The notes: a model not told the origin generated them from the letters alone. Shown: positions 38,902 to 47,380, counted from the first letter of the stretch. The stretch: DNA of 54,371 nt from Hyphomicrobiales bacterium (GCA_025351165.1 JANXWK010000061.1:1-54371); one strand, 5' to 3'. Numbers and translations are program-made.

Positions 38902-41892
38902 CTAAGCAGCTTCTGTGAATGGTATTCCTGAAATCAGGCTTCTGGCTTCCATGACGGTCATAGGCTCGCCAAAAGCATAGCCTTGGGCAAACTCGCAGCC
39001 CAGCTGATACAACTCTACTGCATCTGACTCGCTTTCTGCGCCCTCTGCTACAACTGTCATACCAAGATCATGGGCAAGCGAAATTATTGTGCGCAGGATG
39101 ACGGGTCTTGTGCCACCCCTGTTATGACGCACAAACGACTGGTCAATCTTGATTGTATCAAATGGAAAACGCTGGAGATAGGAGAGCGAAGAGTAGCCCG
39201 TGCCAAAATCATCAAGTGACAGGCCTGCCCCAAGGGCTTTTATGCGTGTCAAAATCTGAGCTGCATATTCCGGGTTTTCCATGACCAGGCTTTCAGTCAG
39301 CTCCAGCTTCAAGGAGCCTGGTTTAACGTTTGTGCGTGCCAGTACAGTCTTGACATCATGCAGCAGATCATGGCGCAGAACCTGACGGCTGGATACATTT
39401 ACACTGGCAAAAATGGGTGGATCTACATCAAGGGACTTTTGCCAAAGCGCCAGCTCCCTCGCTGTACGATCCAGCACAAATAACCCTAAATCTATAATAA
39501 TGCCTGTTTCTTCAGCTATAGAGATGAATTCAGCAGGTAAAAGACGCCCAAGACGCGGGTGATCCCAGCGTATTAAAGCTTCAAATCCAGCAATCGTGCG
39601 ATCTTCGAGGCGAACAATTGGCTGGAAATAAACTTTCATCTCATTTCGTTCAAGAGCCCGGCGCAAATCACCCTCAATAGTGAACCTATCTGGCCTGTCC
39701 CCATTCATTGCAGGCTTGAATAGCTCAATTCTGTCTCCGCCGAGGCGTTTTGCATGAGTGACGGCAATTTCAGCGCTTTTCAAGCATTCCGTATTTTTGA
39801 TGAGCGCACCATTATTATGCAGTACAATTCCAATTGAAGCAGTCAGAAAAACTTCTCTGTCGTTGAATGTAACTGGCGTGGTCAGCGAACGTCTTACCAG
39901 ATCAGCAAAGCTGATAATGTGTTGCGGATCCGTTTCTGATACAATAATCATCGCAAAGCTGTCGCCGCTCAGTCTAGCCAGTGTATCCTGCGGTTTTAAC
40001 AGCCTGGACATCCTGCGGGCAATTGTCAGTAAAATGGAATCACCTGTTGAATACCCAAGGGCTTCATTCACATTCTTAAAGCGATCAATATCTATGGCGA
40101 TGATGGTTGGGCGCAGGTTTGTATCCAGGACGGCAAAAGACAGGCAATTGTCTAAACGGTCCAGAAAAAGCTGACGGTTGGGCAGTCCAGTCAGATGATC
40201 ATGAATGGCATCATGCAACAATCGGTCTTCTGCGTGTTTTGCATCTGAAACATCTGCAAGTGTCCCAACAATGCGTATAATCTCACCATCATACCCCATA
40301 ACAGGGCGCGCGCGCAGATGAAACCACATGTAGCTTGCATCAGCGGCACGAAGACGAAATTCAAGATTTACGCGACCACGTTTTTGCTCAAGAACCGTAT
40401 CAAGGGTTGCGCGATAACGCGCCTGATCCTGTGGATGGATGACACTTACAAAGCCAACAGCTGGCCCTACGAGCGACCCTGCGCGAATCTGTAAAATATG
40501 CTCACATTCATGGCTAACATAAATATTGTCAGAACTTACATCCCAATCAAAAACAATTTCATCTGCGCCTGTTATTGCAAGGGCTTTGCGCTCCATCTCT
40601 GGGGGATAGTTGGTTGCTATCATGGAACCTGCAAAAGCATGCTGCATGACTGTAAAACCAATCAGCATAACAATTAAAACCAACCCTCCAAAAAGGGCAG
40701 GAACTGCTATGTCACTTTTAATATGACCTGTCAGCAGCATGGCAGAGGCAACAACCCAGGCTGACAATAAAACCCAGCTTGGCATGAGCATAACGGCCCG
40801 ATCATACCCTTTGAGCGAGAGAAACAATACAAGCAGCAAACCAAATATGGCAACTGCTCCAATCATGATGCGGGCAATACCTGCAGCAACAGGGGCATTA
40901 AAAACAGCGATGCCAACAATTGACATCATTATCAACAACCATGCAGCTGTAAAATGACTGTAGCGAACATGCCAGCGATTGAGATTTAAATATGCAAACA
41001 AGAATGTTAAAAGTGTTGCTGCAAAAACAGCTTCTGCACTGGCGCGGTAAATACGGTCTGCGCGTGGCGTTATTGCAAATATCTTACCCAAAAAACCAAA
41101 ATCAATTGCCAGATACGCCAATACTGCCCAGGCAATTGCAGCAGAGGCTGGAAATATGACCGCGCCACGAACAACAAATGTTATAGACAGGAAAAGTGCC
41201 AACAGGGCCGAAATGCCTAAAATAATACCACGGTAAAGAGTGAGACTATTCAGGGCTTCCTTGTAAGCATCAGGTTCCCAAAGTTCCAATTGAGGCAATT
41301 TGTTTGAACGAAGCTCTGCAACAAATGTAATGGTGGCGCCTGGATCCAGGGTAAGGGAAAAAATATCCACACCCTGTGTTTCAAGCCGCTCTGGCCGATC
41401 TCCCTGGCTGACGGAAATCGCATTAATACGTTGAAAACCAAGATCTGGCCAGATAACACCAGAAGCCTGCAACCTGAAATGCGGCGCTACAAGCAGACGC
41501 TCAACCTGCTCGTTTGTGTCATTGCGAAGAGCGAATGAAATCCATCCCGCCTGTGTGGACGAGTCTATGGAGCGCACTTCAATGCGCCGAACAATACCAT
41601 CCCGTCCTGGAGCTGTCTGCACCGATATGCTATCACCAGTGGCCTGAAATCTACGAACGCGAGGTAAAAGATCAACGGCATCCGCATTTCTGGAAATTGC
41701 AACTGCATCAAGAGGTTTTGAATCATCTCCCAATATGTTGGTCTGTGGCGGAGCTGTAGCAGGTTCAGATATTTCTGATGCAAGTGATTCTGCTGACTGG
41801 GCCAGCATGAAGCGCTTTTGCGCAAAGCCTTGAGAAAAGCTCGTACTTGATGCTCCTGCAAGCAAACATAGGAGAAACACAAAAAGACGCAT
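38902..41892 (-). CDS. Membrane 7TMR-like / PAS / degenerate GGDEF / EAL c-di-GMP protein
   Basis: 996 residues. Signal peptide ([14 protein letters not shown]), an exported sensor-like domain (about 60-210), seven or so TM helices (about 217-425) as in 7TMR-DISM receptors, a PAS domain (about 440-560, [17 protein letters not shown] to [15 protein letters not shown]), GGDEF (about 565-730) and EAL (about 740-985). The GGDEF motif reads RLSGDSF, so cyclase activity is doubtful. The EAL active site is complete: [50 protein letters not shown]. It is probably a membrane receptor-coupled c-di-GMP phosphodiesterase. It is a single-gene unit, upstream of argD on the same strand after about 97 bp. 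Confidence 0.92.
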   Translation of the reverse strand: MRLFVFLLCLLAGASSTSFSQGFAQKRFMLAQSAESLASEISEPATAPPQTNILGDDSKPLDAVAISRNADAVDLLPRVRRFQATGDSISVQTAPGRDGIVRRIEVRSIDSSTQAGWISFALRNDTNEQVERLLVAPHFRLQASGVIWPDLGFQRINAISVSQGDRPERLETQGVDIFSLTLDPGATITFVAELRSNKLPQLELWEPDAYKEALNSLTLYRGIILGISALLALFLSITFVVRGAVIFPASAAIAWAVLAYLAIDFGFLGKIFAITPRADRIYRASAEAVFAATLLTFLFAYLNLNRWHVRYSHFTAAWLLIMMSIVGIAVFNAPVAAGIARIMIGAVAIFGLLLVLFLSLKGYDRAVMLMPSWVLLSAWVVASAMLLTGHIKSDIAVPALFGGLVLIVMLIGFTVMQHAFAGSMIATNYPPEMERKALAITGADEIVFDWDVSSDNIYVSHECEHILQIRAGSLVGPAVGFVSVIHPQDQARYRATLDTVLEQKRGRVNLEFRLRAADASYMWFHLRARPVMGYDGEIIRIVGTLADVSDAKHAEDRLLHDAIHDHLTGLPNRQLFLDRLDNCLSFAVLDTNLRPTIIAIDIDRFKNVNEALGYSTGDSILLTIARRMSRLLKPQDTLARLSGDSFAMIIVSETDPQHIISFADLVRRSLTTPVTFNDREVFLTASIGIVLHNNGALIKNTECLKSAEIAVTHAKRLGGDRIELFKPAMNGDRPDRFTIEGDLRRALERNEMKVYFQPIVRLEDRTIAGFEALIRWDHPRLGRLLPAEFISIAEETGIIIDLGLFVLDRTARELALWQKSLDVDPPIFASVNVSSRQVLRHDLLHDVKTVLARTNVKPGSLKLELTESLVMENPEYAAQILTRIKALGAGLSLDDFGTGYSSLSYLQRFPFDTIKIDQSFVRHNRGGTRPVILRTIISLAHDLGMTVVAEGAESESDAVELYQLGCEFAQGYAFGEPMTVMEARSLISGIPFTEAA

Positions 41893-42014
41893 TCGTTTTA
41901 AGCCTGCTCCAAAGCGTTAACGGGTATCATTACAGTGTGGTAGCGCCCAAAGCCTCGACACGCAACCCGTGAATAATTAATGAGCACTGCAAAAGGCGTA
42001 TCCTGGGATGGAGC

Positions 42015-42935
42015 CTAAAGCTGCTGCGCCTGAAATGTGTTGCACTGATTGATACTGCCTGTTGTCCAGCCTGTTGTAAACCAGCGCATCCGCTGCTCTG
42101 AGCTGCCATGCGTAAAACTGTCTGGCACTACACGCCCACGTGACTTTTGCTGGAGCCTGTCATCCCCGATAGCACTGGCTGTGTCCATTGCCTGCTTTAT
42201 GTCTGATTCATCTATGCCAAGCTGAGCTTTTGACTCGTAGGCCCAGACACCTGCAAGGCAATCTGCCATAAGCTCAACACGTACAGATAAAGCATTGGCT
42301 GTGCGCTGATCAACCCGCCGCTGTTGAGCGCTGACCTTTGGTAAAATACCAAGAAGATTTTCAACATGATGGCCTATTTCATGGGAAATAACGTAGGCTT
42401 CGGCAAATTTTCCACCGCCACCAAAGCGTGTAGCCATTTCATTGAAGAAAGATGTGTCAAGGTAGATTTTTTTATCCGATGGGCAATAAAAGGGACCAGT
42501 GGCGGAATCAGCCTCGCCACAGGCGGAATTTGTAACAGTGTTGAAAAGCACAAGGCGCGGCTTGGCGTAGGCGATATTGGCCTGCAAAGGCAAAACTTTT
42601 GTCCAGACATCCTCATTAACACGCAAAACCTTACCAACAAAAATACCCATTTCATCGTTTGCAGGAGCAGCACGTGAACGCGGTGCCGGCATCTGCTGCT
42701 CATAAGACTGCCCGCCGCCTCGCAGGCCTTGGACCATTTCAGCCCCGCTAATCAATAGCATGGGATTTATACCTGTTGCCCAGCCAATAAGGCCCAAAAC
42801 TATCATACTGCCAATACCCAGTCGACCGCCGCCGCCGCCAAAGGACATGCCTCCGCCTGACCTGCCACCATAGCCATCAGACTCGCCGCGACGATCCTCA
42901 ACATTTTCAGACTGGCCAATATCATCAAGACGCAT
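42015..42935 (-). CDS. YpfJ-type neutral zinc metallopeptidase
   Basis: 306 residues from the ATG at 42935; the family begins MRxDD, and a GTG nine bases upstream is less likely. A Gly-rich basic head (GYGGRSGGGMSFGGGGGR) precedes one TM (IGSMIVLGLIGWATGINP). The peptidase domain carries HEIGHHVENLLGI (zinc motif HExxH) and, after it, ELMADCLAGVWAYES with the third ligand region. SFTHGSSEQRMRWFTTGW is the conserved tail. Substrates of this family are unknown. It is a single gene in a minus-strand run between the UDG and the c-di-GMP protein. Confidence 0.93.
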   Translation of the reverse strand: MRLDDIGQSENVEDRRGESDGYGGRSGGGMSFGGGGGRLGIGSMIVLGLIGWATGINPMLLISGAEMVQGLRGGGQSYEQQMPAPRSRAAPANDEMGIFVGKVLRVNEDVWTKVLPLQANIAYAKPRLVLFNTVTNSACGEADSATGPFYCPSDKKIYLDTSFFNEMATRFGGGGKFAEAYVISHEIGHHVENLLGILPKVSAQQRRVDQRTANALSVRVELMADCLAGVWAYESKAQLGIDESDIKQAMDTASAIGDDRLQQKSRGRVVPDSFTHGSSEQRMRWFTTGWTTGSINQCNTFQAQQL

Positions 42936-42993
42936 GGGATTCACTTTTAAGGTTTGTGTTTATATGTAGCTATTAGATCAAATTGACATAATC

Positions 42994-43024
42994 CTCAAAC
43001 TATTCTTGGCTCAAACTATTCTTG
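42994..43024. repeat. 15-bp perfect tandem duplication
   Basis: CTCAAACTATTCTTG occurs at 42994-43008 and 43010-43024, one base apart, between the UDG stop and the YpfJ-type start. It looks like a recent slippage duplication in the gap that must hold the YpfJ gene promoter. Confidence 0.85.
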
Positions 43025-43036
43025 AAGCTGAATATT

Positions 43037-43867
43037 CTAGGATTTGCGAAAAACACTCTCTATTGCCTGAAAATCTTTCCAGGACAGGCGTTTTTGAAGG
43101 GGCTGCCGTAAAAGATAGGCTGGATGAAATGTAGGCATAGCAGTAATTACACGCTCACCACATGAATAATCATGCCATTTACCTCTGAGGCTTACAATAC
43201 CCTGTTTTTGCTCCAGCAAGGTCTGGGATGCGGGGCCACCAAGGCACACCAGAATATCTGGGTCTATCAGCTCAATCTGTCTTTTGATGAAGGGTTTGCA
43301 GATTGCCAGCTCCTGCGTTGTGGGGGTACGGTTGCCAGGCGGGCGCCATGGCACAACATTGGCAATATAGACATCCGCACGTGGCAGGTGAATGGATTTC
43401 AGCATTTTATTCAAAAGCTGTCCGGCAGGGCCCACAAAAGGTAAACCCTGATTATCCTCCTCGCGTCCTGGCCCTTCCCCGACAAACATGATTTTTGCAT
43501 TTTTACTACCATCGCCAAACACCATCTGTGTAGCAGTGGCTTTAAGGGCACAGCCATTGAAATCTTTCATGGCATTTTGCAGGTCTTCAAGGGTTTTAGC
43601 TGCACCTGCAAGCTGCTCTGCCAGAATTGCTGCATCGCTTGGCGCTTTTACAAGAGATTCTTTCACACTGGATCCAGCCATTACAGGCTGATTTAAAGCA
43701 AATGTTGACATACCTGGTTTTGGATTAGCCGTCTCACCCCGCTGCTCAATAAATCTGTTATGTGGGGTTTCATCAACGGCAATATCCACGCCAGCTTCTG
43801 CATACCAACGCAGGGTTTCCTCAAGAAGGTCAAATTGTTCAGTTGCGCCTGTCATGGTTTCTGTCAT
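43037..43867 (-). CDS. Uracil-DNA glycosylase, family 4/5-like
   Basis: 276 residues. A variable N-terminal region of about 95 residues precedes the UDG fold: FVGEGPGREEDNQGLPFVG (motif A region, about 129-147), YIANVVPWRPPGNRTPT, ICKPFIKRQIELIDPDILV and the HPAYLLRQP motif B. It removes uracil from DNA. Of the four cysteines expected for a 4Fe-4S cluster, the CxxC pair near the start is reduced to one Cys (NGCALK); the others are near CKPF, VCLGG and YSCGE. Many alphaproteobacterial relatives share this form. It is divergent from ETF-QO with 60 bp between. Confidence 0.9.
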   Translation of the reverse strand: MTETMTGATEQFDLLEETLRWYAEAGVDIAVDETPHNRFIEQRGETANPKPGMSTFALNQPVMAGSSVKESLVKAPSDAAILAEQLAGAAKTLEDLQNAMKDFNGCALKATATQMVFGDGSKNAKIMFVGEGPGREEDNQGLPFVGPAGQLLNKMLKSIHLPRADVYIANVVPWRPPGNRTPTTQELAICKPFIKRQIELIDPDILVCLGGPASQTLLEQKQGIVSLRGKWHDYSCGERVITAMPTFHPAYLLRQPLQKRLSWKDFQAIESVFRKS

Positions 43868-43927
43868 AGCCTACCAACCTAATGTCTGCAAATTTTTTAC
43901 CAAGCGTAATCATTCTGGGAGCGGCCC

Positions 43928-45592
43928 TTGGAACACCCTCAACGCGAAACTATGGAATTTGATGTTGTTATTATTGGGGCAGGACCAGCTGGGCTTGCAA
44001 CAGCCATTAAACTCAAGCAAATTTCACCCAATCTTTCCATTGTGGTTGTTGAAAAAGGGGCTGAGGTTGGCGCACATATTCTTTCTGGTGCAGTGATAGA
44101 CCCTGTGGGCCTTGACAGGCTTATGCCAGAGTGGAGAACGGATACATCCTGCCCTGTAAAAACCAAAGTTTCAGAAGACAGGTTTTTATATCTGGGGCCT
44201 GCTGGCTCCATGCGTCTGCCCAATTTTTTAATGCCAAAATTAATGTCCAATCATGGAAATTATGTCATTTCGCTTGGCGATCTGACACGCTGGCTTGGAA
44301 TAAAAGCTGAGGAACTGGGGGTTGAGATTTATCCAGGATTTGCAGCATGTGACGTTGTTTATGATCAGGCTGGCACTGTCATTGGTATTGCAACAGGAGA
44401 TATGGGCATTTCGCGTGAAGGCACGCCAAAAGAGAGCTTTACGCGTGGCATGGAATTGCATGGCAAATATGTGGTGTTTGCTGAAGGCGCTCATGGGCAG
44501 ATTACCAAACAGGTTACACAAAAGTTTGGCTTGCGTCAAAATTGTGATCCCCAAAAATATGGACTTGGCCTTAAGGAAGTCTGGGAGATAAAACCTGAAT
44601 ATCACAAGGCTGGATTTGTGCAGCATTCCTTTGGCTGGCCCTTAACCAATGATACAGGTGGTGGATCATTTTTATACCATTATGGACATAATCTGGTTTC
44701 TGTTGGATTTGTGGTGCATCTCAATTATCAAAACCCGACCTTATCACCCTTTGATGAGTTTCAGCGTTTTAAAACACATCCTGCCATTTCAGATATGTTT
44801 GCAGGCGCCAAGCGTATTTCCTATGGTGCACGCGTTATTACCGAAGGTGGGTATCAATCTGTACCCAAACTTGTGTTTCCAGGTGGATGTCTGGTTGGTT
44901 GTGCAGCTGGTTTTGTCAATTTGCCACGCATCAAGGGCAGCCATAATGCGCTGCTCTCTGGAATTCTGGCCGCGACCCATCTTGCAGAGGCCTTGAGCCA
45001 AGGCCGCTCTCAAGATGAGCTGACACATTATGAGCAGGCCTGGCGGGGGTCTGATATTGGCCAGGATTTATGGAAGGTGCGAAATGTAAAGCCGCTCTGG
45101 TCACGCTTTGGAACGGCGCTTGGAGTGGCTTTTGGTGCGCTTGACATGTGGATGAACAGTTTGATCGGCCTGTCTTTTTTTGGCACCCTAAAACATGGCA
45201 AGGCAGATTATGAAAGTCTAAAACCATTGGATCAGGTAAAGCCTATTATGTATCCAAAGCCTGACGGTGTTCTGACGTTTGATCGGCTATCTTCTGTATT
45301 TATCTCCAATACTAACCATGAAGAAGACCAGCCTGCACATTTAAAGCTTATTGATCCATCCATTCCAGTCAATGTAAACCTGCCGCTTTATGGTGAGCCG
45401 GCACGGCTTTATTGCCCTGCAGGCGTCTATGAAATTGTGTACGGTGATGAGGCTTTAAAGCTTGATCCACGCTTTGTAATCAATGCGCAGAACTGTGTTC
45501 GCTGCAAAACCTGCGATATTAAAGACCCGTCGCAGAATATTGTGTGGGTCGCACCAGAGGGCGGCGGTGGGCCAAATTATATGGGCATGTAA
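43928..45592 (+). CDS. Electron transfer flavoprotein-ubiquinone oxidoreductase (ETF-QO)
   Basis: 554 residues from a TTG at 43928, supported by GGGAG six bases upstream and by the conserved pre-motif (ERE)TMEFDVVIIGAGPAGLA; an internal ATG at 43952 would lose this and the Shine-Dalgarno. FAD motif GAGPAGLATAIKLKQ, GAEVGAHILSGAVIDP, and the C-terminal 4Fe-4S ligands in LYCPAGVYE and QNCVRCKTCDIKDP are present. It transfers electrons from EtfAB (encoded at 6.2-7.9 kb) to ubiquinone at the inner membrane. It is divergent from the UDG gene, and a 0.9-kb non-coding region follows. Confidence 0.95.
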   Translation: MEHPQRETMEFDVVIIGAGPAGLATAIKLKQISPNLSIVVVEKGAEVGAHILSGAVIDPVGLDRLMPEWRTDTSCPVKTKVSEDRFLYLGPAGSMRLPNFLMPKLMSNHGNYVISLGDLTRWLGIKAEELGVEIYPGFAACDVVYDQAGTVIGIATGDMGISREGTPKESFTRGMELHGKYVVFAEGAHGQITKQVTQKFGLRQNCDPQKYGLGLKEVWEIKPEYHKAGFVQHSFGWPLTNDTGGGSFLYHYGHNLVSVGFVVHLNYQNPTLSPFDEFQRFKTHPAISDMFAGAKRISYGARVITEGGYQSVPKLVFPGGCLVGCAAGFVNLPRIKGSHNALLSGILAATHLAEALSQGRSQDELTHYEQAWRGSDIGQDLWKVRNVKPLWSRFGTALGVAFGALDMWMNSLIGLSFFGTLKHGKADYESLKPLDQVKPIMYPKPDGVLTFDRLSSVFISNTNHEEDQPAHLKLIDPSIPVNVNLPLYGEPARLYCPAGVYEIVYGDEALKLDPRFVINAQNCVRCKTCDIKDPSQNIVWVAPEGGGGPNYMGM

Positions 45593-45711
45593 AACGTGTT
45601 TGTAGAACCCATGGAAATCGAGAGTGAATGACCCGACAGAGGCAAAATTATATTTTTAAGTTTACGGACAAACAGTATGTAAATACTGTTCAATATTGTA
45701 ATCAGGCGCGG

Positions 45712-45751
45712 AAAAAGCGCAAGAAAAGCCCGCAACAACTGGCGCTTTTTT
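45712..45751 (+). terminator. Candidate intrinsic terminator after ETF-QO
   Basis: AAAAAGCGC (45712-45720) and GCGCTTTTTT (45742-45751) form a nine-bp stem with a 21-base loop ending in T6, about 120 bp after the ETF-QO stop. The loop is long for an intrinsic terminator, so it may instead be part of a structured RNA. Confidence 0.5.
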
Positions 45752-45880
45752 AACTCCCCCAGGTTAGATTTTATACGTGGAATGGGCTATTTCTGTTATG
45801 TGTGAACGAAATAGCGCATAGGTGTTTATCAGTATTAGAAAACGCGGTCAAACCGCAACCAGCATACAAAGGCGGACTGA

Positions 45881-45914
45881 CAGCTTTGCGCTTTCCAGTC
45901 TTGCACATATATGC
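45881..45914. repeat. 34-nt imperfect direct repeat, copy 1
   Basis: Begins CAGCTTTGCGCTTTCCAG and ends GCACATATATGC. It matches copy 2 (46090-46123) at 31 of 34 positions and lies 209 bp before it. On the minus strand the repeat includes ATGTGC and reads MCKTGKRKA, opening a 45-codon frame. Confidence 0.85.
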
Positions 45915-45975
45915 TAACATAAATTACTAGAACAGAAACAAGCCCGACCGCTCAGGCGACCAAAAAACTGTTCAT

Positions 45976-46006
45976 GGCTCAGATCAGCGGTGGTTTGAGC
46001 CTTTTT
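45976..46006 (+). terminator. Strong intrinsic terminator of an unassigned transcript
   Basis: GGCTCAGATCA (45976-45986) pairs with TGGTTTGAGCC (45991-46001) over 11 bp (two G-T pairs) around a GCGG loop, followed by five T. It lies more than 400 bp after the ETF-QO stop and well before tRNA-Ala (which is on the other strand), so it does not obviously belong to any gene here. It suggests a short plus-strand transcript ending at about 46006. Confidence 0.75.
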
Positions 46007-46051
46007 CATGCATATAGCCGTTATTTTAGCCTGAACAGCAGGTGCCATGAT

Positions 46052-46077
46052 ATTGCAGGCTTCACATTGCAGGCTTC
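46052..46077. repeat. 12-bp tandem duplication
   Basis: ATTGCAGGCTTC occurs at 46052-46063 and 46066-46077 (period 14) inside the non-coding region between the two copies of the 34-nt repeat. A slippage duplication is likely. Confidence 0.8.
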
Positions 46078-46089
46078 GATTTTAGTTTT

Positions 46090-46123
46090 CAGCTTTACGC
46101 TTTCCAGTGTGGCACATATATGC
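46090..46123. repeat. 34-nt imperfect direct repeat, copy 2
   Basis: Begins CAGCTTTACGCTTTCCAG and ends GCACATATATGC, as copy 1 with three substitutions. Here the end also forms TGGCA/TGCCA around CATATA. On the minus strand it reads MCHTGKRKAEN and stops. Confidence 0.85.
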
Positions 46124-46488
46124 CAGTGTGGATATTAAGCTGTTTCTTAGCCTGATTGCCCAGGCCTCCGCGGTTTCAGCTCATCATCCGGACTGGCAAT
46201 GGTTCGGATTTTTTTATGCAGCAAAATCCTGCATGTCTGTGTTCCAGCAACTCTGCGCTTATCTGCTGCGGATTACACATTTTTTTGCCGCCATAGAGAT
46301 GCCACCCCTTCCAACACAGCCATGTGGCGCTAATCATCAGATGTTGTATTGTTTAAGAGTGGCCAGGCGTTTATAGGTCCTGTAAAACGCTGCCAAACCG
46401 CACGTTGCACCTCAAATATGTGCATGACGGCCTGAAAATAGAATCTTGCAAGCTTGAAAACAGACTCTTGCAGATCGTCAAAAGAAAT

Positions 46489-46564
46489 TGGTGGAGCCAC
46501 ACGGATTCGAACCGAGGACCTCTTCCATGCCATGGAAGCGCTCTACCAGCTGAGCTATGGCCCC
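46489..46564 (-). tRNA. tRNA-Ala (anticodon GGC)
   Basis: A 76-nt tRNA on the minus strand. The acceptor GGGGCCA pairs with TGGCTCC, the D arm is AGCTCAGCTGGTAGAGC, the anticodon arm CTTCC-ATGGCAT-GGAAG gives anticodon GGC, the T arm is GGTTCGAATCC, and discriminator A plus CCA are encoded. It reads GCC and GCU. Plus-strand frames that cross it are spurious. Confidence 0.97.
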
Positions 46565-46700
46565 ACTTGCACGCTGGGTCTGGTTAAACAGCGTGAAATC
46601 TTGATGTCACGAGTTGGCAAAGAGTGCAAGATGAATTTGGTCATATGTCAATTTCTGATCATGCATGATGTTGGGTACAGGATACTTCGTAAAGTGTAAC

Positions 46701-46729
46701 TTGACACATATCACTTTTTATCATATGTT
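46701..46729 (+). promoter_or_regulatory. Candidate sigma-70 promoter and operator of the higBA locus
   Basis: TTGACA (46701-46706), a 17-bp spacer and TATGTT (46724-46729) make a good sigma-70-type promoter 34 bp before the broken toxin ATG. Overlapping the -35 box is GTGT-AACTTG-ACAC, and more widely AAAGTG...CACTTT, inverted repeats of the kind bound by HigA-type repressors. This suggests autoregulation by the intact antitoxin persists. Confidence 0.6.
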
Positions 46730-46762
46730 TGATACTGGATCAACAATCAGATTTGGCCTATT

Positions 46763-47050
46763 ATGAAAATCAGGAACATCAAACAAAGCTTTGAAACGCT
46801 TTGTAGAATTTGATGATACATCTGGACTTTCGCCAGCAGTTACAGACAAACTCAGAAAAATGATTTCGTTCTCCAAGACATGGACTGCGAAGATGAGTTG
46901 AGAACGATTATAAGCTGGAAAGCCCATATCCTTACAGGCGATAAAAAGGGTGTTTGGAGCCTGTTTGTTACAAAAAACTGGCGGCTCACATTTACTGTGA
47001 ATAAAAAAGATATTGAAATTGTGGATCTTGATTATCAGGACTACCATTAG
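46763..47050 (+). pseudogene. higB: HigB toxin pseudogene (two frame changes)
   Basis: From ATG at 46763 the frame reads MKIRNIK and then stops at TGA 46811. The HigB sequence continues in the next frame from about 46785 (KALKRFVEFDDTSGLSP, AVTDKLRKMISF) and returns to the original frame at about 46871 (LQDMDCEDELRTIISWKAH, GDKKGVWSLFVTKNWRLTF, IVDLDYQDYH) to a TAG at 47048. Joined, this is a full HigB/RelE-family mRNA interferase with the HPLKGDxxGxWS-like and NWRLTF signatures. Two indels (about 46784 and 46869) break it, netting zero frame change overall. It lies nine bases upstream of an intact higA. Confidence 0.88.
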
Positions 47051-47059
47051 GAGACTAAA

Positions 47060-47380
47060 ATGAGCATTACTGGACAGTCTCTAAGGCTGAAAAACCCTGT
47101 ACATCCAGGCAGCTTCATAAAAACAGAGATTATTGAAGCGCTTGACCTATCTGTAACTCACGCTGCAAAAGCTCTTGGAGTTACACGCCCAGCATTGTCC
47201 GCTCTTGTTAATGAACGTGCATCTCTTTCACCAGACATGGCACTGCGTATAGAAAAAGCTTTTGATGTTTCAATGGATACGCTCATGCGCATGCAGAACA
47301 GTTTTGATATTGCAAAAGCACGTGTACGTGAAAATGAGATTCACGTTACACGCTATCATGTGACTGATTCAGCTAAGTAG
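47060..47380 (+). CDS. higA: HigA family antitoxin (XRE-type helix-turn-helix)
   Basis: 106 residues, normal length. HigA-type antitoxins bind HigB and repress the operon. The family opening NPVHPGSFIKTEIIEALDLS is followed by the helix-turn-helix VTHAAKALGVTRPALSALVN (about residues 31-50), then ERASLSPDMALRIEKAFDVS. AGGAGA precedes the ATG. The gene is open throughout, while the toxin gene upstream is broken, so this is an orphan antitoxin that may persist as a repressor or to neutralise a related toxin elsewhere. Confidence 0.93.
   Translation: MSITGQSLRLKNPVHPGSFIKTEIIEALDLSVTHAAKALGVTRPALSALVNERASLSPDMALRIEKAFDVSMDTLMRMQNSFDIAKARVRENEIHVTRYHVTDSAK

Larger units (their letters stand above)
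45593..46488. other. Hairpin-rich non-coding region with possible undescribed RNA
   Basis: 896 bp between ETF-QO and tRNA-Ala without a credible protein gene. It holds a perfect 8-bp inverted repeat AACAGTAT/ATACTGTT (45671-45690), a second stem AAAAAGCGC/GCGCTTTTT (45712-45750), GCTATTTC/GAAATAGC (45786-45815), GCGGT/ACCGC (45844-45856) and an 11-bp terminator-like hairpin (45976-46006). A 34-nt imperfect direct repeat flanks the last one (45881-45914, 46090-46123) and a 12-bp tandem repeat follows (46052-46077). The run of stems followed by a terminator is what a small structured RNA would look like; I recognise no known RNA family (not RNase P, tmRNA or SRP RNA). On the minus strand the repeat opens a 45-codon frame (45771-45908) of doubtful meaning. 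Confidence 0.5.

Noticed and set aside
46107-46376. 89-codon plus-strand frame in the non-coding region
   Set aside because: No start signal, no recognisable domain and the sequence reads as random; it begins inside the direct repeat.
45593-46488. RNase P RNA, tmRNA or SRP RNA in the hairpin-rich region
   Set aside because: None of the diagnostic conserved sequences of these RNAs is visible (for example the GAGGAAAGTCCGGGC segment of RNase P RNA).
46405-46699. Plus-strand frames across tRNA-Ala (e.g. WWSHTDSNRGPLPCHG)
   Set aside because: They overlap tRNA-Ala and carry the usual tRNA-derived artefact peptide.
46763-47050. Programmed ribosomal frameshifting in higB
   Set aside because: Two shifts in opposite senses would be needed and neither site has a slippery heptamer; decay is simpler.
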